Shown one piece after another: positions 35,395 to 44,087 of a stretch of DNA of 64,000 nucleotides; position 1 is the first letter of the stretch, and every line of letters starts with the position of its first letter. Position numbers and translations under genes: made by a program. The DNA lies in NCBI RefSeq assembly GCF_018698455.1, contig NZ_JABIOQ010000074.1:1-64000 (forward strand). The letters run 5' to 3'. The DNA comes from Sulfurimonas sp. Lineage in GTDB: Bacteria > Campylobacterota > Campylobacteria > Campylobacterales > Sulfurimonadaceae. Below the pieces are notes generated by a model, which did no database searches, was not told the DNA's origin, and was given only the letters and a program-made list of their open reading frames with translations.

Positions 35395-36816
35395 ATGAGT
35401 TTAAAGAAAAAGCAACTACCAAAATTAGGTTTTGTATACATGGATTATGTAATGAGATTTTTTGATCATTCTAACTTTAAAGGATGGCCAAACAAGATAG
35501 AGACTGTTACATATCATTGGAAAAATGATAAAGCAAGATTTATTAGAGAAGTTAAACGTAAAAAGATTGACGTTTTAATTGGTAATATTCCCTCTACTGC
35601 TTATGAGACTTTTCGTGAGATAGCTTGCGAGCTTCCTAACGTTCGTTTTATCCCATCTATGGATACTCAGTTCTCTAACAAATCTAAAGAAAACGTAACT
35701 AGATTTGCTTGGAAATACGATCTTCCAATTCCTAAAACTTATATTTATTACAAACATGATAATGCAGATAAGTTTTTGCAAAAATGTGAATACCCAAAAA
35801 TCATTAAAAAATCTTATGGTCCATCTAACTATGGTGGATACTTTGTACATAAAGTTGACTCCTATAAAGAAGCTCGCAATCTTTATGATGATAAAAAATA
35901 TCACCCACAGTACTTTCAAGATTTTGTTCCTATGGAAGCTGATATTCGTGTAATGCTTATCGGTCATAAACCTGTTTGTGCGTTTTGGCGTCGTGCTCCG
36001 AAAGGCGAGTGGTTAACTAACACTTCCCAGGGTGGAAGTATGGACTATATGGATGTTCCTGAGAATGTTCTTGACCTTGCTGTACAAGTAAGTAAAGATG
36101 CAAAGGCTGAGTACTGGGCTTGTGATGTTGCTTATGGTATAGATGGTGTTCCTCGCATTTTAGAGTGTGCTACTGCATTTGCTGCATTTCCATACATAAG
36201 AGATTGGATTGGTCAGTACATCATGTGGAGTCTTTCTGATGGGACTTTTAGAAAACCTCATATGCCAATGTTTAACTGGGAAGAGTTAAGTAAGATAGAG
36301 CCTTCTATTCTTAGAACTCTAAGACATATTCACTTTGGTAAATTTTCTCCTTCATTTGATGGTGAGTACTTTGGTAAGAAGAAGAAATCTTACGGTGGTA
36401 AAAAAGTTTACTTACATAAACTTGATGAGCAGTACCCAGTTCTTGACGTTAAACGCCGTTGGAGTGAAGAGTGGCCAAGTGAGAAATGGAACTTTCAAGA
36501 TAACCTAGCACACTTAAATACAAGTTCCAACAAGAAGAAAAAAGCTTCAAAAGCAAAAGCTCCTCATCCTACAAAAGATGAATCCAGTGAATCAGCCCAA
36601 GAAGCTCAAATCACTACAGAGGAGTTAAATGATTTTTTAATAACGATAAATGGAATCGGCAAGAAGAAAGTTAAAAATATCATTGATCATATTGGTAGTG
36701 CTGACGATGTTATTGGTGTTTTGCACCAGAACCCAACAATTCTTGTAGAAGTTAAAGGTATTACTAAAAAGCTTGTTGCTAAGATAGAAAAAGCTTGGAA
36801 AAAATTACTTAAATAG
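35395..36816 (+). CDS. RimK-type ATP-grasp protein fused to a C-terminal helix-hairpin-helix domain
   Basis: A 473-residue protein. Residues about 60-290 carry ATP-grasp features (PIPKTYIYYK, PKIIKKSYGPSNYGGYFVHK, YFQDFVPMEADIRVMLIG, YWACDVAYGI, ILECATAF) of the RimK/glutathione-synthase superfamily. After a charged linker (KKKKASKAKAPHP) the last about 60 residues form a helix-hairpin-helix unit (LITINGIGKKKVKNIIDHIG, VEVKGITKKLVAKIEKAW), usually DNA-binding. ATG35395 with AGGAA upstream is preferred over ATG35347 or codons inside the palindrome. Substrate is unknown. Confidence 0.75.
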   Translation: MSLKKKQLPKLGFVYMDYVMRFFDHSNFKGWPNKIETVTYHWKNDKARFIREVKRKKIDVLIGNIPSTAYETFREIACELPNVRFIPSMDTQFSNKSKENVTRFAWKYDLPIPKTYIYYKHDNADKFLQKCEYPKIIKKSYGPSNYGGYFVHKVDSYKEARNLYDDKKYHPQYFQDFVPMEADIRVMLIGHKPVCAFWRRAPKGEWLTNTSQGGSMDYMDVPENVLDLAVQVSKDAKAEYWACDVAYGIDGVPRILECATAFAAFPYIRDWIGQYIMWSLSDGTFRKPHMPMFNWEELSKIEPSILRTLRHIHFGKFSPSFDGEYFGKKKKSYGGKKVYLHKLDEQYPVLDVKRRWSEEWPSEKWNFQDNLAHLNTSSNKKKKASKAKAPHPTKDESSESAQEAQITTEELNDFLITINGIGKKKVKNIIDHIGSADDVIGVLHQNPTILVEVKGITKKLVAKIEKAWKKLLK

Positions 36817-36821
36817 TCTCC

Positions 36822-36848
36822 TTTATACACCCATTTATGGTGTATAAA
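36822..36848. terminator. Stem-loop after the ATP-grasp gene
   Basis: A 10-bp perfect stem TTTATACACC/GGTGTATAAA with a 7-base loop, six bases after the stop. It is followed by A's rather than T's, so termination on the plus strand is plausible but not certain. Confidence 0.5.
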
Positions 36849-36930
36849 AATTCCTGTAAAATCATTATTTCATATTAAGAAAAACTTACTATAATCTTTC
36901 TAATAATATTAGAACTATAAGGTAATTATT

Positions 36931-39900
36931 TTGAGTGCACAACCTTTTACACATTTACATCTTCATACTGAATATTCTCTTCTTGATGGAGCTAATAAAC
37001 TCGTCAATCTTGTTCCGCGTTTAAAAGAGTTAGGCATGAATTCTGTTGCTATGACAGACCATGGAAATATGTTTGGAGCTATTGATTTTTATCAGCAAAT
37101 GAGTGCTGCTGGAATCAAGCCTATCATAGGTATGGAAGGCTATATTCATAATGGCGATACTCTTGGCGATAAAAGTACAAAACAACGTTTTCACATCTGC
37201 CTTTATGCTAAAAACAAAAAAGGGTATCAAAACCTTATGTACCTCTCTTCTAAGGCATTTATAGATGGTTTTTATTACTTTCCTCGTATAAATAAAAAAG
37301 AGCTAAGAGAGCATAGTGAAGGGCTTATCTGTACCTCTGCTTGTCTTCAAGGAGAAGTAAACTGGCATCTTAATCTTGCAAATGAGAGAAATGTTAAAAA
37401 TGGAGCACTAGGTTACGGGGGAGCTTTAGATGTAGCTAGGGAATATCAAGATATTTTTGGTGATGATTTTTACTTAGAGTTAATGCGTCACGGGATAGGC
37501 GATCAACTCTTCATTGATGAACAGATACTAAAAATTAGTCGTGAGACAGGTATAAAAGTTGTTGCTACAAACGACACTCATTACACTTTTCCTAATGATG
37601 CTCAGTACCATGAAGCTTTTATGTGTATAGGGATGAATAAACTTTATGATGATCCAAATCGTATGCGTCACTCAGTGCATGAGTTCTATCTTAAATCTCC
37701 CGAAGAGATGGCAAAGATTTTTGCAGACATTCCTGAAGCGATTGCACATACTCAAGAGATAGTGAACAAGGTCGAAGACTTTGCACTGACTGTAAAAGAA
37801 CCAATTCCACCTAACTTTAAGTTCACTCCAGAGTATTCAAAAAATGATGGACTAGAAATAGACCATCAAGATGATGCACCTTTAGCAGAGAATGCGAGTG
37901 AAGCAGACAAAAAAACATGGTTTTCAGCCATAGATAAAAATGATGCTGAATATTTTACATATAGATGTAAAATTGGTTTAGAAAATCGCTTAAAAATTGT
38001 TCCAGAGGATAGACACCAAGAGTATAGAGACCGTTTAGACTTTGAGATAGACATAATTAACTCAATGAAGTTTCCTGGTTATATGCTCATCGTTTGGGAC
38101 TTTGTGAAAGTTGCAAAAGAGATGGACATTGCTGTTGGACCAGGGCGTGGTTCTGCTGCTGGAAGTCTCGTGGCTTACTCGCTTGACATAACAGACATTG
38201 ATCCAATGAAGTATGACTTACTCTTTGAGCGTTTCTTAAACCCTGAACGTGTAAGTATGCCCGATATCGATATGGACTTTATGCAAGCTCGTCGTGGAGA
38301 GGTTATTGATTATGTAGTCCAAAAATATGGTCGTAACCAAGTAGCCCAAATTATTACTTTTGGTTCCCTTCTCGCAAAGGGAGTTATCCGTGATGTTGCA
38401 CGTGTTTTAGAAATGCCACTAAGTCAAGCGGATAAACTGGCAAAACTTATTCCTGATGAATTAGGAATCACACTTAATGGTAAGACGAAAAAAGGTGAGT
38501 TTATTGATGGAGCTTTTCAAAAAGAGCCAAAAATATCAGAACTCATTGATGGAGATGCAAACGCGAACAGGGTTTGGGAGTTTGCTAAAAAGTTAGAAGG
38601 CCTTAAACGTAACTCCGGAATCCACGCAGCCGGTATCGTTATAAGTAATGAAGAACTTTGGCATAAAACACCTATATATAAGCCTTCTAGTGAGACGACA
38701 TTTGTAACACAGTACTCACTTAACTACCTCGAAGATGTAGACCTTATCAAGTTTGACTTCCTTGGTCTTAAAACATTAGATGTTATACATAATGCTATTA
38801 AACTCATTAAACGTCGTTATGATGAAGATATAATATGGCACAAGATAGATGAGAACGATCCTAAAGTATATGAGGTTATAAGAACAGGTGAAACTGTAGG
38901 AATGTTCCAGATAGAATCCTCTGGTATGCAAGACTTGAATCGTCGTTTAAAACCAGATAGTTTTGAGGATCTAATCGCCGTTCTTGCACTTTATCGCCCT
39001 GGACCTATGGAGTCTGGAATGCTTGACAGTTTTGTTGAACGTAAGCATGGTCGCGAAAAAATAGAGTACACATTTGATATTATGAAACCTATTTTAGAGA
39101 ACACTTATGGGGTCATTGTTTATCAAGAACAGGTTATGCAAATTGTTCAAAATGTTGGTGGATTCTCTCTTGGGTACTCAGACATTATTCGTCGTGCTAT
39201 GGGTAAGAAAAAAGATATGGCAACTTTTAATGCAGAATTCTCAGATGGTGCAGTTAAACAAGGTCATCCTAGGGCTGAAGCTTCAAAACTTTTTGATCTA
39301 ATTGAAAAGTTTGCGGGGTACGGTTTTAATAAATCTCACTCAGCAGCTTATGCAATGGTTACATTTCAAACTGCATGGTTAAAGACTTACTATCCAAATG
39401 AATTTATGGCGGCACTTCTCACATCAGATAAGGACAACACTGAAAAAGTTGTTCGTTACATTGATGAAGTAAGACGTATGGGGATAGAACTTTCTCCTCC
39501 TGATGTTAACGATTCCTATTTAGAGTTTTCTGCAATAACAAAAGATGGAAAAGATATTATTCTTTTTGGTCTAGGGGCTATTAAAGGTGTTGGTGGTGCG
39601 GCTGTTGAGTCGATTATTCAAACGCGAGAAGAAGATGGTGATTTTACTTCTATAGAAGATTTTGTAAACCGCATAGATCCATCAAAAGTAAATAAACGCT
39701 TTGTTGATTCAAGTATCAAGTCAGGTGGATTTGATAGGTTTGGATACAGCCGTAAAGCACTTTTAAATCAGATAGAACTTATAGTCGAAACTGCAAAAAA
39801 AGCGAGTGATGCTAAGAAAAATGCTATCGGTTCACTTTTTGGAGATGATGCTGAGATAACAACGGTTAAACTAGAACTTAAAAATTCTGAAGAGTACGAA

Positions 39901-40542
39901 CTCAAAGAAATTTTAGAGTTTGAAAAAGATACCTTAGGTTTTTATGTCTCGGGTCATCCAATGGATGAGTACCGCGCCGAAATGAGTGAGTTGAACTATA
40001 CACTGTCTTCTGAGTTAGAAAATGTTAAAGATGGTTCTCAGGCTATATTTATCGGTAAAGTTGAAGGGATAGTTAAAAAAATATCTAAAAAAGGGCACCA
40101 GTTTGGAATAGTAGACTTGATGGACTTTCATGGAAATATGGAAATAATGCTTTTCTCAGATAAGTTAGAGAAACTCGCAGAGATGAACAAAGAAGAACCT
40201 ATCGCGTTTAAAGGACGAATAACTCATACCGATTTTGGTCCCAGAATGAACATTAGTAAAATTATGACTCTTAAAGAAGCGAAAAAAGAGACAAAAAAAG
40301 TCAAAAAAGAGGTGCAAGACAAACCACCTGAACCTATAAGTTTAGCGGTAAAACTGGATGCTGATAGTGAAGTTCTAGATAAACTATATGCACTCATCCG
40401 TCAAAACCCAGGAAACCGTCCATTAACGATAACCATCGTCTCAAAACTTCATAATGTAGTGATAGACTCTGCAATACGTGTGGACACAAAAATTATTTCA
40501 GCACTTGACGGTAACGAAGCCGTTGATATTTTAGGACTTTAA
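36931..40542 (+). CDS. dnaE: DNA polymerase III alpha subunit
   Basis: A 1203-residue replicative polymerase. The N-terminal PHP domain (HLHTEYSLLDGA) is followed by the polymerase core with catalytic acids in PDIDMDF (444-450), GRGSAAGSLVAY and the IHAAGIVIS region, then HhH and OB domains. It starts at TTG36931 with an AAGG site 8 bases upstream; no nearby ATG is better. The stop abuts the aminopeptidase ATG. Confidence 0.97.
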   Translation: MSAQPFTHLHLHTEYSLLDGANKLVNLVPRLKELGMNSVAMTDHGNMFGAIDFYQQMSAAGIKPIIGMEGYIHNGDTLGDKSTKQRFHICLYAKNKKGYQNLMYLSSKAFIDGFYYFPRINKKELREHSEGLICTSACLQGEVNWHLNLANERNVKNGALGYGGALDVAREYQDIFGDDFYLELMRHGIGDQLFIDEQILKISRETGIKVVATNDTHYTFPNDAQYHEAFMCIGMNKLYDDPNRMRHSVHEFYLKSPEEMAKIFADIPEAIAHTQEIVNKVEDFALTVKEPIPPNFKFTPEYSKNDGLEIDHQDDAPLAENASEADKKTWFSAIDKNDAEYFTYRCKIGLENRLKIVPEDRHQEYRDRLDFEIDIINSMKFPGYMLIVWDFVKVAKEMDIAVGPGRGSAAGSLVAYSLDITDIDPMKYDLLFERFLNPERVSMPDIDMDFMQARRGEVIDYVVQKYGRNQVAQIITFGSLLAKGVIRDVARVLEMPLSQADKLAKLIPDELGITLNGKTKKGEFIDGAFQKEPKISELIDGDANANRVWEFAKKLEGLKRNSGIHAAGIVISNEELWHKTPIYKPSSETTFVTQYSLNYLEDVDLIKFDFLGLKTLDVIHNAIKLIKRRYDEDIIWHKIDENDPKVYEVIRTGETVGMFQIESSGMQDLNRRLKPDSFEDLIAVLALYRPGPMESGMLDSFVERKHGREKIEYTFDIMKPILENTYGVIVYQEQVMQIVQNVGGFSLGYSDIIRRAMGKKKDMATFNAEFSDGAVKQGHPRAEASKLFDLIEKFAGYGFNKSHSAAYAMVTFQTAWLKTYYPNEFMAALLTSDKDNTEKVVRYIDEVRRMGIELSPPDVNDSYLEFSAITKDGKDIILFGLGAIKGVGGAAVESIIQTREEDGDFTSIEDFVNRIDPSKVNKRFVDSSIKSGGFDRFGYSRKALLNQIELIVETAKKASDAKKNAIGSLFGDDAEITTVKLELKNSEEYELKEILEFEKDTLGFYVSGHPMDEYRAEMSELNYTLSSELENVKDGSQAIFIGKVEGIVKKISKKGHQFGIVDLMDFHGNMEIMLFSDKLEKLAEMNKEEPIAFKGRITHTDFGPRMNISKIMTLKEAKKETKKVKKEVQDKPPEPISLAVKLDADSEVLDKLYALIRQNPGNRPLTITIVSKLHNVVIDSAIRVDTKIISALDGNEAVDILGL

Positions 40543-41805
40543 ATGGAAAAACAAGATTTTAACGAAGGGCTTTTAGGTTTCCTAGATGCTTCACCGACAC
40601 CTTTTCATGCGACACAAAATATGTCTGCAATGTTCGAAAACGCAGGGTTTATTAAACTTGATGAAGTTGATAAATGGGAGTTAAACGCAGGTAGTAAATA
40701 CTATGTCACTCGTAATGACTCTTCTATCATCGCGTTTACTTATCCTAAGCATGAAAAAAACTATGTAATGATTGGGGCTCATACAGATTCGCCTAACTTA
40801 AAGTTAAAGCCAAATCCAGTTATAAAAGAACATGGAGTTGTAAAGTTCGGTGTTGAGTCTTATGGTGGTCTGTTACTCACTCCTTGGTTTGATAGAGCTC
40901 TTTCAATAGCTGGACGTGTATCTTACCTAGATGGGAAAGAAAAAATACAAAGTACACTGATAGATGTGCAAAAAAGTATAGCGACGATACCTTCTCTTGC
41001 CATTCATTTAGATGATACAGCGAACAAAGATAAAACGGTAAATAAACAGAGTGACGTTTGCCCTGTGTTAACTACTAATGATGACTTTAATTTTGATGAT
41101 TTTTTAAGATGGCAGTTAAATAAAAATGAGATTTTAGATATTAAAGAAGTTTATGCAAGCGAACTTAGCTTTTATGACACTCAAAAGGCTGCATTTATAG
41201 GTCTTCATGATGATTTTATAGCGAGTGCAAGGTTAGATAATCTTCTCTCGTGTTATATTGGAATGTTGAGTATATGTAGCGTTTCAAATGAAAAACCTAT
41301 GCTCTTCTGTGCAAGTGACCATGAAGAGGTTGGAAGTGAGTCTACATCTGGAGCAAGTGGAAGTTTTTTAGAAAACACACTCAAACGTATGTTTAGTGAT
41401 TATGATGAGTACATGAATATGACTCGAACTTCATTGATGATTAGTGCTGATAACGCACATGCCATTCATCCAAACTTTCCATCTAAACACGACAAAGAAC
41501 ATGCACCACATATGAATAAGGGTGTAGTTATAAAAGTAAACACGAACCAAAGGTATGCTTCAAACTCCACAACCATCTCGCGTTTTATGGATAGTGCAGC
41601 TAGCATAAAGGAACCCTTACAAAACTTTGTAACTCGTAGTGATATGGGTTGTGGTTCGACAATAGGACCGATAACAGCGACAAGACTTGGAATAGAGACT
41701 ATCGATGTAGGACTTCCAACTTTGGGAATGCACTCTATTCGTGAGCTGTGTGGAAGTGATGATGCTCACTCGCTTTATAAAATCTTGGTCGCGTTTAAAA
41801 ACTAA
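40543..41805 (+). CDS. apeB: M18 family aminopeptidase
   Basis: A 420-residue di-zinc aspartyl-aminopeptidase-type enzyme. The metal and catalytic residues appear in GAHTDSPNLKLKP, ARLDNLLSCY, DHEEVGSES, SADNAHAIHPNF and the C-terminal GMHSIRE. It is cytosolic and cleaves N-terminal residues of peptides. It starts immediately after dnaE and overlaps the kinase gene by one base. Confidence 0.93.
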   Translation: MEKQDFNEGLLGFLDASPTPFHATQNMSAMFENAGFIKLDEVDKWELNAGSKYYVTRNDSSIIAFTYPKHEKNYVMIGAHTDSPNLKLKPNPVIKEHGVVKFGVESYGGLLLTPWFDRALSIAGRVSYLDGKEKIQSTLIDVQKSIATIPSLAIHLDDTANKDKTVNKQSDVCPVLTTNDDFNFDDFLRWQLNKNEILDIKEVYASELSFYDTQKAAFIGLHDDFIASARLDNLLSCYIGMLSICSVSNEKPMLFCASDHEEVGSESTSGASGSFLENTLKRMFSDYDEYMNMTRTSLMISADNAHAIHPNFPSKHDKEHAPHMNKGVVIKVNTNQRYASNSTTISRFMDSAASIKEPLQNFVTRSDMGCGSTIGPITATRLGIETIDVGLPTLGMHSIRELCGSDDAHSLYKILVAFKN

Positions 41806-42788
41806 TGTCTAGTGTAACACCCGAAGAACTTAATCTACTTATAGAGCAAACTTACAAGGTTGAGGATGAGTTTAATGAGCTCAAGTCATCTTATGCTCAT
41901 CTGCAAGATACGGTCGAAAAAGTTGTTGAATTCTTACCAAACGCCATCTGGATAGTAAATAGCGATAACAGTGTCTTTTTACAAAACTCTCATGCAAGAG
42001 AACTATGGGAACTCTTAAAACTTGTAGAATTTAAAAATGACGATTATGAGATAAATTTTAACTTAAAATCATATCTGATAAAAAGTTCCTCTTATAAAGA
42101 CAAAACAATGCTCAGTGCTACAGATATAACAGAGCAAAAACGCAAGGAAAATCTTGCGACTATGGGACAAATGGCCGCACATCTTTCTCATGAGATAAGA
42201 AATCCTATAGGTGCTATATCATTACTCAGTTCAACTCTAAAAAAAAGAGTCCTCAATGAGAACATTCCTATAGTCGAAGAGATTCAAAAATCTGTATCCA
42301 GGATAGAAAGAATTATAAAAGCTACACTTATGTTTAGTAAGGGTGTTGAAGCAAATAAAACAGAATTTATGTGGGACAAGTTAAAAGAGCTTATTGATAT
42401 GTCTATAGGCTACTATGATTACTCCAAAGAAATAAAGTTTATATTTCCTGAGCATAACTTTAAATTAAACGCAGATATAGATTTACTGGATATGCTTTTT
42501 TCAAACTTTATTATAAATGCAATAGATGCAATAGAAGCAGATGAAGAAGAATCAGGCCTCATTGAAATCACATATGAATCTGATAAAAAATATCATAAGT
42601 TCTATATCTACGATACCGGAGTTCCTATAGAAGATAAAAAGTCTTTGTTTGAAGCTTTTAAGAGTACGAAAGTCAAGGGAAATGGATTGGGCTTGATACT
42701 TTCACGTCAAATAGCTGAAGTTCATGGCGGAAGTTCTGATATAATGGATGGAAGTAAAAAATGTTTTGAGATTAAAATAGAACGGTAG
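41805..42788 (+). CDS. flgS: Cytosolic PAS sensor histidine kinase, FlgS-like
   Basis: A 327-residue kinase without membrane segments. A coiled coil and PAS-like part (FLPNAIWIVNSDNSVFLQNS) precede the HisKA box AAHLSHEIRNPIGAISLL with His129 and an HATPase domain (NFIINAIDAIEA, GNGLGLILSRQIAEVHGG). The layout and H-box resemble FlgS, which with FlgR activates sigma-54 flagellar genes in Campylobacter and Helicobacter. The assignment is by resemblance only; no response regulator is adjacent. Confidence 0.72.
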   Translation: MSSVTPEELNLLIEQTYKVEDEFNELKSSYAHLQDTVEKVVEFLPNAIWIVNSDNSVFLQNSHARELWELLKLVEFKNDDYEINFNLKSYLIKSSSYKDKTMLSATDITEQKRKENLATMGQMAAHLSHEIRNPIGAISLLSSTLKKRVLNENIPIVEEIQKSVSRIERIIKATLMFSKGVEANKTEFMWDKLKELIDMSIGYYDYSKEIKFIFPEHNFKLNADIDLLDMLFSNFIINAIDAIEADEEESGLIEITYESDKKYHKFYIYDTGVPIEDKKSLFEAFKSTKVKGNGLGLILSRQIAEVHGGSSDIMDGSKKCFEIKIER

Positions 42789-42796
42789 GTATCTGA

Positions 42797-44077
42797 ATGA
42801 GACTAGTATGTTTATTTATTTTTTTTATTTTTAGTTTAAATGCTGCAGATTGGGTGACTCTTCAGGGTACAGAATCTAAAGTTTCTCATATTCCCTGGGG
42901 ATTCTTTCAAGTTCGTGCACAACATAACGATAGCCAGATAATTAAAAAAAATGGCTTTAATAAAACTCCTTTTGCCTACATAAAACCTACTTTAGAAAAT
43001 CAGTCTGAACTTCAAGTTGCTAGAGCTAGAATAGGAATACGAGGCTCTTTAACTGATGACAACAAGATTAACTACTTCACTCTTGGAGAAGTCGCTCCAA
43101 ACGGAGTAAACAACCCTTTGGGATATCAAACTCACAACTACCTTATGGATGCTTCTTTAACTTTTAAGTATCTACCAATTTATATAAGAGTAGGTAGGTT
43201 TAAATATTCTGGAAGTGAAGAAGGAAACATGGCAAGGTTTGCTTCACCTTTGATTATGTTTTCCACTGTTGGAAATAACTTGATGTTGGAGCGTTTTATC
43301 AAAACATCAAAAAGTGACATCGTGGTTGGAGACTCTTACACATCAGAGCCAAGTCATGGAGTCGGAGCATACAGAGATAGTGGAATTCAGTTTTTTAAAG
43401 CAATAGAAATTAACGAAAAGTCTTCTCTAACTTTATCTTATATGATTGGAAACGGTTCGGGTCTCGCTAATGAAAACTTGAACAATAATCACTTTACTCA
43501 TTACGGATTTGCATCTTATGAAAATCTATTTGGTGAAGGTAAAGGCTATCGAACGGAATCGCTTAAACTGTATTCTTGGTATCAAACTGGTAAGCGACAA
43601 CTTTATTCAGATGGAGAATCTCATCTATACGATAGAATAAGATATGGTATGGGTGTTACATACTTTCATGATAAGTTACGATTAGAAGCTGAGTATATGA
43701 AAGGTGAGGGAATGATAATGACTGGAGTCAAAGATGTGAATACTAATGAAAATGAAGAAACTTGGCAATATAATATGAAGGCTCCAGTTGAAAATGTAGC
43801 AAATGGTTACTACTTGTTAAGTTCATATGAGCTTTATAACCATTTCGAAGTAATAGCTAGATATGATGAATATAAACGTATGAAAAATTCAGATATTGAT
43901 TATCGAGAATTTAAAACACTAACTATGGGTTTGTCCTATATATTTAATGGTTATGATAGACTAGATGTTAATTATGCACTTAATGAAGGAAAAGCTCCGT
44001 ATAATTCTACGGCAAACTCCATATTAAAATCAATGGGTGATTTAATTGGCATTCAATATACAATGGTTATAAAATAA
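42797..44077 (+). CDS. Porin-like outer-membrane beta-barrel protein
   Basis: A 426-residue protein with a signal peptide (cleavage after LNA), many amphipathic strands and features of the phosphate-selective porin OprO/OprP superfamily (VARARIGIRGSLTDDNKINYF, IYIRVGRFKYSGSEE). The channel substrate is unknown. It is followed 10 bases later by the GGDEF-EAL gene. Confidence 0.75.
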   Translation: MRLVCLFIFFIFSLNAADWVTLQGTESKVSHIPWGFFQVRAQHNDSQIIKKNGFNKTPFAYIKPTLENQSELQVARARIGIRGSLTDDNKINYFTLGEVAPNGVNNPLGYQTHNYLMDASLTFKYLPIYIRVGRFKYSGSEEGNMARFASPLIMFSTVGNNLMLERFIKTSKSDIVVGDSYTSEPSHGVGAYRDSGIQFFKAIEINEKSSLTLSYMIGNGSGLANENLNNNHFTHYGFASYENLFGEGKGYRTESLKLYSWYQTGKRQLYSDGESHLYDRIRYGMGVTYFHDKLRLEAEYMKGEGMIMTGVKDVNTNENEETWQYNMKAPVENVANGYYLLSSYELYNHFEVIARYDEYKRMKNSDIDYREFKTLTMGLSYIFNGYDRLDVNYALNEGKAPYNSTANSILKSMGDLIGIQYTMVIK

Positions 44078-44087
44078 AGGCAGAAAG

